64,000 bases of DNA from Methylobacterium sp. SyP6R (GTDB taxonomy: Bacteria > Pseudomonadota > Alphaproteobacteria > Rhizobiales > Beijerinckiaceae): assembly GCF_019216885.1 (NCBI RefSeq), contig NZ_JAAQRC020000002.1:569001-633000 (forward strand). Direction: 5' to 3'. Shown in pieces: positions 44,474 through 53,207 of this stretch (its first letter is position 1; each line of letters begins with the position of its first letter). Made by a program: the position numbers and the translations under genes. The notes under the pieces are model-generated. The model did no database searches. It worked only from the letters and a program-made list of their open reading frames with translations, and was not told the DNA's origin.

Positions 44474-45309
44474 GATCTTTCCTCCCGTATTATTCTTGGA
44501 CTCGCGGCGAAATTTTTTGATATTTGACTTAATTATTGGCTATCATTTATTCATAGATTATTTGATTTGGATCGATGTCATCCAGGCAATTGGAATGGAT
44601 TTATGAAAATACAAAATGTTTGCGCGCGTCCTCGCGCATTCTCAATAGCATTGCGCATTGCGGCAAGTCAACGATGAATTCACGGCTTCCGGTTGCGTCT
44701 CGCTATCCGGTATCGACAATACGGGCTGAGAAAGATGCAGACGTCGCGGTTCCCGGGCATCGGCGCGCATTGTATGACTCCGTGTGAGATGTCGAACGAA
44801 CGGTTCTTAAAGAAATATTTTTTCTGATTTCATGGTCGATATTAAAATATACCTGTCCAGTCTGACTTAACAGACCGCTAGAAGATGGAAAATGGCGACG
44901 CTGCGGGGCGCGATCGTGCTCTCAGTCCGCCCCGGTGCCGCCGCGTGCGGTCGTCCAGCTCGCGACCGGGCGCCGATCGATCGTGCTCATCTTGATTTAT
45001 CTCAATGTCCCGGCGGGCGACCCGATCGAGGGTGAGCGTCCGTTCGCGGGATCCGGCCGAATCGATATCCGCTCTCGTCGTCGCGGGGCCGCGAAAGCGG
45101 AACCCGGGACCATCGCTGCCGACGGTGCCGGATGACGCGGCACGCCGTTCGCGCCGTCCCGGGGCGGCGGTGATGGATCCCGGGTTCTCGGCTCGGTCAA
45201 GCCCCGGGTTGACGACGACGGCGTCGAGACCGTCGTGCACATCAAGCGGGATCTCGGTGGAGTTCGGCAGGGCATCGATCACGTCGCACCCTACCCATGG
45301 GGGCCCATC
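44474..45309. other. AT-rich gap between the metzincin and the sigma-54 activator
   Basis: An 836-base region. 44500-44880 is strongly AT-rich and carries no gene that I can support. 44890-45300 is GC-rich and contains open frames with no start signal or recognisable product. Promoters for both flanking genes should be here. Confidence 0.45.
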
Positions 45310-46740
45310 ATGGAATGTTGTCCGTCGATCGCATTCGTCGGTTCCGTCCGGGGGGCGGAGCAGCGTGCGTTGCTCGATGCGCTCGCGGCGCAGGGCGTGA
45401 GGCCCGCGATCGGGTCCGGCGCGCGCGATGCGGACGCCCTCGTGGGCTTCACGGCGATCGACGAGGCCGTCCTCGACGCCGTGCGGCGGATGGCCGAGGC
45501 CGGGGAGCGGCGGGTCATCGCCCTGTCCTGCCGCTGCGGAAAGCTCGACAGCGAGGCCCAGTGGCGCCTCCTGGCGGCCGGCGCGGCGGACGTGCTCGCC
45601 GGGCCTGCGGCGGAGGTCGCGATCCGCGTCCGGGCGCGGCTGGAGCGCTGGGCCTGCGTCGACGCCCTGATGGTCTCCCCCGCCGTGCGCCGGGCCGCGA
45701 TCGGCGCGAGCCCCGCCTGGCGCAGGCTGCTGCGCGGCGTGGTCGAGGTGGCGCATTTCACCCAGGCGCCGGTGCTGCTCGTCGGCGAGAGCGGAACCGG
45801 CAAGGAGCTGGTGGGCCGCCTCGTCCACGACCTCAACGAGAGCGCCGAGCGCGGCGCCCTCGCGGTCGTCGACTGCACCACCATCGTGCCGGAACTCGCC
45901 GGCAGCGAGCTGTTCGGCCACGAGCGCGGCGCCTTCACGGGCGCGCATGCCGGCCGGGACGGCGCCTTCGCGACGGCGCAAGGCGGAACGCTGTTCCTCG
46001 ACGAGGTGGGAGACCTGCCGCTCTCCCTCCAGGCCCAGCTCCTGCGCGTCGCGCAGGAGGGCACCTACAAGCGCGTCGGCAGCGACACCTGGCGCCACAG
46101 CCGCTTCCGCCTGGTCTCGGCGACGCATCGCGACCTGCCGGCGCGGATCGAGGCGGGCCAGTTCCGCCAGGATCTCTACTTCCGCATCGCCGGCTGGGTG
46201 TTCCGGGTGCCCCCCTTGCGCGAGCGCCGGGACGACATCCTGCCGCTCGCCCGGCATTTCCTGGCCCAGTTCCAGCCCGCGCTCGCCGGAACCGGCTTCG
46301 ACCCCGCGGTCACCGAGCACCTCCTGACCCGCGCCTATCCGGGCAACGTGCGCGACCTGCGCCAGCTCATGGCGCGGATCAGCAGCCGCCATGTCGGCCC
46401 GGGACCGATCACCGTGGGGTCGCTGCCGCCGGACGAGCGCGCGAGCGAGGCGGGATTCGCCGCCGCCTTGCGCGAGGCGGGGTTCGAGGGCGCGATCGGG
46501 CAGGCCGTGGCGCTCGGGATCGGCCTCAAGGCGATCAGCCGGGTCGCCGCCGACACCGCCATGCGCATCGCCATGCAGCGGGAGAACGGGAACCTGCAGG
46601 CGGCGGCGCGCAGCTTGCGCGTCACCGACCGCGCCCTGCAGCTCCGTCGGGCGGCCTGGCGTGCCGGGGCACCGGGGCGCGGCTCAGCCCTCGGCACCCG
46701 CGAGGAGCCAGGGATCGCGCCGGACGGCGGGCGGGGGTGA
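45310..46740 (+). CDS. Sigma-54-dependent activator with degenerate receiver-like N-domain
   Basis: A 476-residue NtrC-type activator. Residues 1-115 look like a receiver domain (SIAFVGSVRGAEQRALLDAL) without a clear phospho-Asp. The AAA+ domain has Walker A GESGTGKE (159-166), the sigma-54 contact loop GAFTGA (207-212), Walker B LFLDEVGDLP and the arginine-finger region RFRLVSATHRDLPARI. A Fis-type HTH ends it: NLQAAARSLRVTDRALQLRR. The ATG at 45310 is used; a frame start at 45235 is possible. Its 3' end overlaps the convergent hydrolase gene by 57 bases. A perfect sigma-54 promoter at 54651 is a likely target. Confidence 0.85.
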   Translation: MECCPSIAFVGSVRGAEQRALLDALAAQGVRPAIGSGARDADALVGFTAIDEAVLDAVRRMAEAGERRVIALSCRCGKLDSEAQWRLLAAGAADVLAGPAAEVAIRVRARLERWACVDALMVSPAVRRAAIGASPAWRRLLRGVVEVAHFTQAPVLLVGESGTGKELVGRLVHDLNESAERGALAVVDCTTIVPELAGSELFGHERGAFTGAHAGRDGAFATAQGGTLFLDEVGDLPLSLQAQLLRVAQEGTYKRVGSDTWRHSRFRLVSATHRDLPARIEAGQFRQDLYFRIAGWVFRVPPLRERRDDILPLARHFLAQFQPALAGTGFDPAVTEHLLTRAYPGNVRDLRQLMARISSRHVGPGPITVGSLPPDERASEAGFAAALREAGFEGAIGQAVALGIGLKAISRVAADTAMRIAMQRENGNLQAAARSLRVTDRALQLRRAAWRAGAPGRGSALGTREEPGIAPDGGRG

Positions 46741-47502
46741 GACGTGGCGCACCGGCGGCGCGGTGCGGCGCTGCGTCCGCTTGGCGAGAAGCCGTATCAG
46801 GTTGCCGCCGAGGACGGCGGCCTCGTCTGCGGGCGTGAGCTTGAGCGCCCGCACCTTGGCGAGCTCCAGGCCCGGATGCAGCCAGGGCCCGTCCGACCCG
46901 AACAGGATTTTCCGTGCGCCGGCGCGCCTCACCGCCTCCTCCAGGATGTCGAAGCGGCGCACGCCCGAGGTGTCGGCATGGATATTGGGGTGGCGCACCA
47001 GGTGATCGATGAGCCCGGATTGGGCGCGCCAATCGTCCGAGAAGCTGCCGAGATGGGGCAGGATGAAATCGACGTCCGGATAGGCACCCGCCACCAGCTC
47101 GGCCACGGCGATCTCGCCGACCGGATCGTACAGGACCGGGATGCGGAAGCGGCGGGCCGCCTCGCAGATCTCGCGCGACAGGCGCGCGTCGTAGCGGTGG
47201 GCCTTGATGCCCACGAAGCCGTAGCGCTCCACGGCGACGCGCACGAGGTCGAGGATGCGGCCGCTGTCGCGCGCCGCATGCACGAAGGCGAAGCCGAGGA
47301 GCCGGTCGGGCCGGCTCGCGACGATGCGCGCGACCTCGGCGTTGGCCTTCGCGTAATCGGAATGGAAGGCGGCGAAGACGACGGTGCGGTCGATGCCGGC
47401 CTCCGCCGCGCGCTGCAGGTGGCGGGTGATCGGGGCGGCGGTGTCCCAGGGTCCGGTCAGGCCGTCGCCCGTGCCCGCGTGGCAATGGCAGTCGATGATC
47501 AT
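46684..47502 (-). CDS. Amidohydrolase_2-family metal hydrolase
   Basis: A 272-residue TIM-barrel hydrolase. It has MIIDCHCHAGTGDGL (metal His pair), FVGIKAHRYDARLS, PVLYDPVGE, DFILPHLGSFSDDW and ILFGSDGPWLHPG with the catalytic Asp. The family includes decarboxylases and lactone hydrolases. The ATG at 47502 has AGGGAGTGGACC in front and is preferred over an ATG eight codons upstream, which lies inside the hairpin at 47516. It is transcribed behind the FEGE operon but separated by that hairpin. Substrate unknown. Confidence 0.78.
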   Translation of the reverse strand: MIIDCHCHAGTGDGLTGPWDTAAPITRHLQRAAEAGIDRTVVFAAFHSDYAKANAEVARIVASRPDRLLGFAFVHAARDSGRILDLVRVAVERYGFVGIKAHRYDARLSREICEAARRFRIPVLYDPVGEIAVAELVAGAYPDVDFILPHLGSFSDDWRAQSGLIDHLVRHPNIHADTSGVRRFDILEEAVRRAGARKILFGSDGPWLHPGLELAKVRALKLTPADEAAVLGGNLIRLLAKRTQRRTAPPVRHVSPPPAVRRDPWLLAGAEG

Positions 47503-47515
47503 GGTCCACTCCCTG

Positions 47516-47557
47516 GGAATGTCCATGGGCGGCGCAAGCGCTCCCCATGGACATTCC
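47516..47557 (-). terminator. Strong hairpin at the end of the FEGE operon
   Basis: ggaatgtccatggg (47516-47529) and cccatggacattcc (47544-47557) are a perfect 14-bp inverted repeat around a 14-base loop. It starts two bases after the stop of the gene ending at 47559 and just before the hydrolase start. No T-run follows, so it may terminate or process the transcript. Confidence 0.6.
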
Positions 47558-47558
47558 T

Positions 47559-49649
47559 TCAGCTGCAGCCGCCCTTGCCCTCGTAGACGGGCGCGATGGA
47601 GCGGACGGCCCGCCCGCCGGGAGCGGCGCGCGAGAACTCGCGCCAGCTGTCGTCCCGCCCGGCGCAGCCGCTGTTGGGATGGCCGAACACCCGGGGATTG
47701 CGCAGATGGCCTGCGAGATGCCGGAACAGCGCCCCCGCGACGTTGTCCGTGCCCGAAGCGGTGTTGCAGCCGTGCAGGACCACCACGACGTTCTCGGCGA
47801 GCGCGTCCGTCGGGATGTCGGTCACGAGCCGGGCGCCCTGCGCCCGGTCCGCCGCATCGACACCGTCGCGGTAGAGGCCCACCGCCCCGCCCGAGCGGGA
47901 GCCGAACACGCCGTTCGATCCGCTATGGCTGAAGATGTGGATCGCCGTGACGCGCTTGCGCTGGCAGGCTCGGGCCGCCCGGATCGTGCCGATGATGTCG
48001 GCGCCGGTCTCGTAGGCCGTGCCGCCGACCCGCCTGGCGCAGCCCGGCGACGTGGGCGCCGCCTGTGCCCGGATGCGGCCGGCCCAGCGCGTGGCCTGAT
48101 GCTGGAAGTGGTTGCGGTGCGCGGCCAAGCTCGCATTCTGGAAGAAGCACAGGGCCGGCGCGATCGCCGGGGCGGTGCCCGGCCGGCGCGGCGGGACGGG
48201 CACCTCGCCGGACCACTCGCCCTCCGCCGCCAGCTCGCTCCGGACGCCGCCGCGGGGCACGCCGCAGGTCGTGGTGTCGGGCGGGTTGCGCCGGCCCGGT
48301 CCCGGATGATGGCCCGGCAGGAAGATCTCGACGCGCCGGCTCTGGTCGGGGGTCGGCTTGGTCTGGCGCTCGCCGCAGGAGGTCAGGCGCACGGTGAAGC
48401 CGCGCGTCGCGCCGCGCCGTCCCGCTTCGAGGGCGGCGCAGAGGGCCTGGGCGACCGCCTGGGCGCGGCGGCGCGCCAGGGCGAAATTGTAGTCGTCGTC
48501 CCCGGCCGCGTCCGTATGGCCGGCGATGGTCACCGACCGGATCGGCCTCCCTGCGCGCTGCGAGGCGAGGATGCGCGCGGCGAGCGCCCGGATTGGCGGC
48601 CCGTGCCGGGCACGGTCGAGGGCGCTGGCGTCGAAGCGGAAGCGGTCGAGCACCAGGGCGGGCCGCCCGGGCGGCGGACAATCGACGTTGATCACCGCGC
48701 AGGGCTTCGACGCGCCGGAGCGAGAGGGGGTGCGGGGCGCCTCGCCCTGCCAGTTCTCGCCTTGCCAGTTCTCGCCTTGCCAGTTCTCGCCTTGCCAAGC
48801 CTCGCCTTCGAATGCTTCCCCTTCGAAGAGTTCGCCCTCGAACGCCTCTCCCTCGAACGCTTCGCCCTCGAAGACCTCGCCTTCGAACAGCTCGTTCTCG
48901 AAGGCCTCGCCGAGGGGCATCGCCTCGAAGGTCTCGCCCTCGCCGACAAAGGCGAACTCGCCCTCGTTGTCCCGCTCGCGGCAGGCCGCGCAGCCGCAGC
49001 CGCCGCGGGTCAGTTCGCCCTGCTCCGGCGGAGCGTCGCCGGGGGACGTGTCGCCTGCGCCCTCCGGCGGGGGCTCGCCGCCGCCCTCGGCCGGCGCGCC
49101 GCCGGGTCCGCGGGCGCAGGCGGCCCCGAGCGCCGCTTGGGTCGGCGGCCCCATGATCCCGTCGACCGGCAGATTCTCCCGCGCCTGGAAGCGGCGCACC
49201 GCGTCGCGGGTCGCCGGATCCAGGAATCCGGTGATCGGCAGGGACAGGCCGAGAGCACGGTTGAGGCAGCTCTGCGTCCAGCGCGCCAGCTCGCTCGGCC
49301 CCTCGCCTCCGACGATGGTGGGGGAGATGCCGTCGATCCAGGCCGGTCCCGGATAGGGCCGCCAGGGAGAGCGAATGAGGGGCGGCCGGAATGTCGGCGG
49401 CTTGATTCGCGACGGCCCGCCAGGGGGATGCGGGACCCGCATCCGGAGAGCCGGCGCCCTCGGGGCTCGCGCCGGCTTTGCAAGGGCGGCCGGCCGGCGG
49501 GCCTGGTGCGGGCTCGGCCCCCGCCAGGCCGGCGACCGGGGCGGGACGCGGCGGACTTCGCCCTCCTCGTGGAACTCGGGCAGCCATTCGCCCTCGCTCT
49601 CCGTCTCACCCAGGAAGGGGATCGTCTCGAACTGATCGATGGTGGCCAT
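47559..49649 (-). CDS. PG-binding / FEGE-repeat / OmpA-like / caspase-like-dyad protein
   Basis: A 696-residue mosaic. Residues 1-30 are acidic-aromatic (FETIPFLGETESEGEW). ~110-175 is a PG_binding_1 domain (WTQSCLNRALGL, RDAVRRFQARENLPVDGIMG). ~215-305 has GCGCAACRERD and then 5-residue repeats, FEGEA-type followed by WQGEN-type. ~320-445 is OmpA-like (SVTIAGHTDAAGDDDYN, LARRRAQAVAQAL). The last ~190 residues have HIFSHSGSNG (His575) and VVVVLHGCNTASG (Cys628), the His/Cys layout of caspase/CHAT-like peptidases. No Sec signal is seen. It could bind the wall and cleave proteins; function unknown. Last gene of the operon. Confidence 0.7.
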   Translation of the reverse strand: MATIDQFETIPFLGETESEGEWLPEFHEEGEVRRVPPRSPAWRGPSPHQARRPAALAKPARAPRAPALRMRVPHPPGGPSRIKPPTFRPPLIRSPWRPYPGPAWIDGISPTIVGGEGPSELARWTQSCLNRALGLSLPITGFLDPATRDAVRRFQARENLPVDGIMGPPTQAALGAACARGPGGAPAEGGGEPPPEGAGDTSPGDAPPEQGELTRGGCGCAACRERDNEGEFAFVGEGETFEAMPLGEAFENELFEGEVFEGEAFEGEAFEGELFEGEAFEGEAWQGENWQGENWQGENWQGEAPRTPSRSGASKPCAVINVDCPPPGRPALVLDRFRFDASALDRARHGPPIRALAARILASQRAGRPIRSVTIAGHTDAAGDDDYNFALARRRAQAVAQALCAALEAGRRGATRGFTVRLTSCGERQTKPTPDQSRRVEIFLPGHHPGPGRRNPPDTTTCGVPRGGVRSELAAEGEWSGEVPVPPRRPGTAPAIAPALCFFQNASLAAHRNHFQHQATRWAGRIRAQAAPTSPGCARRVGGTAYETGADIIGTIRAARACQRKRVTAIHIFSHSGSNGVFGSRSGGAVGLYRDGVDAADRAQGARLVTDIPTDALAENVVVVLHGCNTASGTDNVAGALFRHLAGHLRNPRVFGHPNSGCAGRDDSWREFSRAAPGGRAVRSIAPVYEGKGGCS
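48741..48918 (-). repeat. 15-base tandem repeats coding FEGEA/WQGEN units
   Basis: About twelve 15-base in-frame units. The three or four WQGEN units at 48751-48800 are almost identical at the DNA level (cagttctcgccttgc), which points to recent expansion. The FEGE units are more diverged. Confidence 0.8.
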
Positions 49650-49743
49650 GGCGCAACCTCGTCCGGTGCGGCTGCGAGCCCCTGCGGGCGAGCCGGATTC
49701 AGGAGGGAACGGGCGGCGGGCAAAGGGACCCGCCGGAGGCGGG

Positions 49744-51825
49744 TCAGCGGGCGCGCTGGAGCGCGAGCCGCTTGCGCAGGTGCCAGGAGGGCGGCGTGAC
49801 GTCGACGCCCTCGGGGTTGCTGAGATCCGCCCCCGTCACGGCGCGGTAGGCGTGGATGTAGCTCTGGATCTCCGGGCGCCAGTAGCGGGCCCAGTTCTTG
49901 GCCGCGTTCTCGTCGTTGATGCCGATCCAGTCGTTCCAGCGCACCGAGAGCAGGACCTGCTCGCCGTAGACGCCGAGATCGCGGAAATGCGTCACCGTGA
50001 CGTCGGACCAGCCCTGGAGGGTCTTCATCGTGTCGACGGCGGGCATCCAGCGCTCGGTATAGGGCACCATCGGCCGGCTCTGGAGGAAGTCGCGCATCTC
50101 CGGGCGCGCCAGGATCCATTGCTGCATCAGCATCTCGACCCGGGCCGTCCAGGGCAGGTCGCCGAACTGGTTGTGGGCGCCCTGGGCCAGGAGGAGGTGC
50201 ACCTCCTTGAGCGAGTTGAGCAGGGGATAGCCGTCGGCGATCACCGTCGTGTCGCTGTCCTCCTTGTAGAAGACGTAGGTGCGGTGCAGGAGGTTGTGGA
50301 ACGCCTCCAGGAACTTGGAGCGGCTGTCGGCGGGGCGCAGGCCGGGCACGGCGCGGCCGTAGATCGGCAGCCCGTACTGGTGGTCGTACTCGTAGGCCCG
50401 GCGCTGGACCGAGAGGCGGTTCCACTCGTCCTGGATGTAGCCCCACAGCACGCCGTTGAGGGGCCGCAGCGGATCGATCTCGAGATGCGCGAGCGGGTCG
50501 CGCCCGCCCGGCGCCCGCACGTTCTGGAAGCGCCGGCTGATCGCGTTGAGGGTCTGCACGAGCATGCCCTCCTCGTGCCAGTACGACCAGATCAGCTCGA
50601 CGAGGCAGGGCGCGTCGATGCGCGCGGCGATGAGGCCGTGGCACAGGAGGCCGCGGCTGGTCCCTTCGCGGTCCGCGAAGGCCGTGTCGATGATCCGCTG
50701 GATGTAGGGCAGGCGGCCGCTCGACAGATCGAGGTAGCTCGTGATCCGCGACGACAGCTCCTCGGGGGAGACATATTCGCCGAGCCGGGAGCCGTCCTCC
50801 TCCGCCGTGTCGCGGAACGCGTCGGGATCGCGGGCGACGCCGCAATGCGTCAGCAGGAAGACCTGCGTGGCGGTCTTCAGCATCTCGTAGGCGTTGACCC
50901 CGCCGACGAAGGCGTGGGGATGACGGGCCTGCTGGCGCAGTTCCATGAGATGCGGCGGTTGGGGGTGTTCGCCGCAGAACACGCGGTCGATGAACTGGAA
51001 GTACCGGCCGCTCGACATCGCCTGGGCGGAGGCCCGGATCGCGTTGTTGACGATCGCGTCCCGGGTCATCACGGCGCCGGTCCGCTGAAGCGCCACCCGC
51101 ACGACCGGGTCGGGCGGCTGCGACGCCCTCGGCGGCTCGATCCACGCCGAGGCCGCGAACAGGCTGTCGCCCCGGAAGTAGAGCGGTTCGGCCCGCTTCC
51201 CGGCGCCGAGGATCTTGACCTCCCTGGTGAGGGAGAGCGTGACCTGCACGGGTTTTGCCGGTGCCGGCATGAAGAAGTCGTCGGTCTCGACGGCCGGGTT
51301 CACCAGGTCGACGGGTCGATGATTGGGATCGGTCCATGCGGGCTGCAGATCGAAGGCCTTGAACCCGCCGGCGAATCCGGGGTGGCGAAGCCGGACATAG
51401 GCGCCGCCGGCAGGAAGCCCGAGATCGTCGCGCGTCGCGTCGTCGATCTGCGTCACTTGCAGCGCCTCGTAGAGGCCGTTCACCAGGTAGACCGGGCGAG
51501 ACCGGCTGATGGGATTGCCGTCGCTCGGCGTCGCGATGGCGATGATCTCGATCGGCGTCGGGTTGCTCGTTTTCGGAAACGTCAGGAATATCGTGCTTGA
51601 GACGATTTTTCCGTCATCCCTGGTGTCATTCGACGACGGAAAAATCGAGATGTCCTGATCGGTCTTCGCTTCGAGCGTCAGCGTCCAGTCCCTGGACGGG
51701 ACGTTGTCCGCCGGAGTGAACTCCACGGTGACCGGCAGCGTGTCCCCCGGTGCGACAAGCTGGTTCTGTGCCTCCTCGTTACGGAAGAGGAAGCGGAAGT
51801 TCGGTGTGGACGTCTGCTTGGCCAT
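49744..51825 (-). CDS. Large protein of unknown function in the FEGE operon
   Basis: A 693-residue protein; the ATG at 51825 with GAGGAG six bases upstream is preferred over one at 51831. The N-terminal ~130 residues look like a beta-sandwich (DTLPVTVEFTPADNVPSRDW, IEIIAIATPSDGNPISRSRP). The rest is alpha-helical, with AIRASAQAMSSGRYFQFIDR, LIWSYWHEEGMLVQTLNAIS and a C-terminal TERWMPAVDTMKTLQGWSDV. No signal peptide, membrane segment or catalytic motif is recognised. It lies between the two peptidase-like genes and is probably a structural or substrate component. Confidence 0.6.
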   Translation of the reverse strand: MAKQTSTPNFRFLFRNEEAQNQLVAPGDTLPVTVEFTPADNVPSRDWTLTLEAKTDQDISIFPSSNDTRDDGKIVSSTIFLTFPKTSNPTPIEIIAIATPSDGNPISRSRPVYLVNGLYEALQVTQIDDATRDDLGLPAGGAYVRLRHPGFAGGFKAFDLQPAWTDPNHRPVDLVNPAVETDDFFMPAPAKPVQVTLSLTREVKILGAGKRAEPLYFRGDSLFAASAWIEPPRASQPPDPVVRVALQRTGAVMTRDAIVNNAIRASAQAMSSGRYFQFIDRVFCGEHPQPPHLMELRQQARHPHAFVGGVNAYEMLKTATQVFLLTHCGVARDPDAFRDTAEEDGSRLGEYVSPEELSSRITSYLDLSSGRLPYIQRIIDTAFADREGTSRGLLCHGLIAARIDAPCLVELIWSYWHEEGMLVQTLNAISRRFQNVRAPGGRDPLAHLEIDPLRPLNGVLWGYIQDEWNRLSVQRRAYEYDHQYGLPIYGRAVPGLRPADSRSKFLEAFHNLLHRTYVFYKEDSDTTVIADGYPLLNSLKEVHLLLAQGAHNQFGDLPWTARVEMLMQQWILARPEMRDFLQSRPMVPYTERWMPAVDTMKTLQGWSDVTVTHFRDLGVYGEQVLLSVRWNDWIGINDENAAKNWARYWRPEIQSYIHAYRAVTGADLSNPEGVDVTPPSWHLRKRLALQRAR

Positions 51826-51866
51826 CGTCATCTCCTCTCGCGGGATCTCGTCGCAGCATCTCGGGG

Positions 51867-53195
51867 TCAGGCGGCGCGGGCGGGCGGCGCGGCGGTCCCG
51901 GCGCACAGGGCCGCGGTGTTCACGGTCGCCCGCAGGGTCCAGAAGGTGAGCAGCTTGGCGATCAGTGCCGCCTCGTCCTCGGGGTCGAGCCGGCCGTCGG
52001 CGCGGGCCTGGCCGAGCACGGCGAGGACGAGGGCCGGCCGGGCGCGGTAGAGGCCCGCCGGCGCGGCGTTCCAGGCCCGCCAGAGTGCGGCGAGCCGCGC
52101 GGGCTGGCGCGGCCCGAGGTCCAGCGCCTCGCGCAGGGACGCGCCGCGCAGGCGGGGCGGGCGGTGATCGGCGAGCAGCGCGACGAAGGCCGGCATGGTG
52201 CTCTCGGCCGCGGCGATCACGGCGCCGATCTGGGGCGGCACGCCCGCCCGCGGATAATAGCCCTCCCACAGGGCGGCGAGGCGCCGCCATTGCGGGTGGG
52301 GGTAGAGCGCCTCGCCCATCGCCGCGCTGAGCTTGACGCGCAGCCAAGGCATCGGATGCGGATCGTCGAGGTTGAGCCGGAAGACGAAGGGACGCGGCAG
52401 GGCCACCACCCCCATCAGGCCCATGGTCGACACGACCCCCACCCGCGCCACCGACCAGAGGTCGGCGACGATCTCGGAGATCCAGCGCTCCCACATTCCC
52501 CAGGCGAGGCGCTCGGCCTCGGCGCCCCGCTGCCTGTGCTGCAGCGCCGTCCGCAGCGAGGGCACGAGATCGAGGAGCGCGGCGGCCTGGTGGCCGACCT
52601 CATGGACCAGCGACGAGGCGATGCCGCTGCCCACCATGCGCTCGCGCGGCATGCGCACGATCGCCACCGGGTTGTCGCCCCCGCCGGGCAGGCGGGTGCG
52701 GGCGCGCCGGATGGCGGCGCCGACGTCGCGGTCGAGGTAGCAGATGATCGGCGGCGCCTCGTAGGCGCCCGGCAAGGCGAGGGCGTCGCCCGCCAGGACG
52801 TCGAGGCCGCCGAGCCACACGCCGGTCTCCGCCTCGCTGCGCTGGGTGATGACGTCCGCGAACAGGTCGAACTGCGTCAGCACGACGTTGAAGCGCAGCC
52901 GCAGCATCACGAAGCGCCGATGCGCCTCCTCGGTCGTCGCCGCGCCCCCCGCCGGCCCGTCGATCCAGGCGAGGTAGCCCTCGATCAGGCTGCGCAGCTC
53001 GCGCCGCCCCGCGACGAGGAACCGCTCGACGGCGCTCTGCGCGCGGGGCAGCAACGCCGCCGCCGGCAGCATCGTCTCCTGGAGCGCGAAGGGCTTGATC
53101 CGCGCCAGGCGCCCGAGCAGGGCTCGGGCCTCCTGGCGCAGCATCGCGCGGGCCAAGGGGGCAAGGGGCGGCGCAAGGGGAGGCGCGAAGGCCAT
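51867..53195 (-). CDS. HEVGH zincin-type metalloprotein in the FEGE operon
   Basis: A 442-residue, mainly helical protein with SSLVHEVGHQAA (His198, Glu199, His202) and, 39 residues on, SEIVADLWSV (Glu241, Asp245), the HExxH...ExxxD layout of gluzincins. There is no signal peptide; the first 12 residues are Ala/Pro repeats. It is 12 bases from the upstream glycine-zipper gene and 41 bases from the next one, so it is in the operon. Likely a peptidase acting on operon partners or a target cell; substrate unknown. Confidence 0.65.
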   Translation of the reverse strand: MAFAPPLAPPLAPLARAMLRQEARALLGRLARIKPFALQETMLPAAALLPRAQSAVERFLVAGRRELRSLIEGYLAWIDGPAGGAATTEEAHRRFVMLRLRFNVVLTQFDLFADVITQRSEAETGVWLGGLDVLAGDALALPGAYEAPPIICYLDRDVGAAIRRARTRLPGGGDNPVAIVRMPRERMVGSGIASSLVHEVGHQAAALLDLVPSLRTALQHRQRGAEAERLAWGMWERWISEIVADLWSVARVGVVSTMGLMGVVALPRPFVFRLNLDDPHPMPWLRVKLSAAMGEALYPHPQWRRLAALWEGYYPRAGVPPQIGAVIAAAESTMPAFVALLADHRPPRLRGASLREALDLGPRQPARLAALWRAWNAAPAGLYRARPALVLAVLGQARADGRLDPEDEAALIAKLLTFWTLRATVNTAALCAGTAAPPARAA

Positions 53196-53207
53196 GGCGG
53201 TGCCCGC

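Noticed and set aside
44575..44787. 70-residue forward open frame in the AT-rich gap
   Set aside because: No convincing ribosome binding site, no recognisable features, and the frame could arise by chance in this composition.
48741..48918. CRISPR-like array
   Set aside because: The repeats are 15 bases, contiguous, in frame and code for a peptide repeat; there are no spacers or cas genes.
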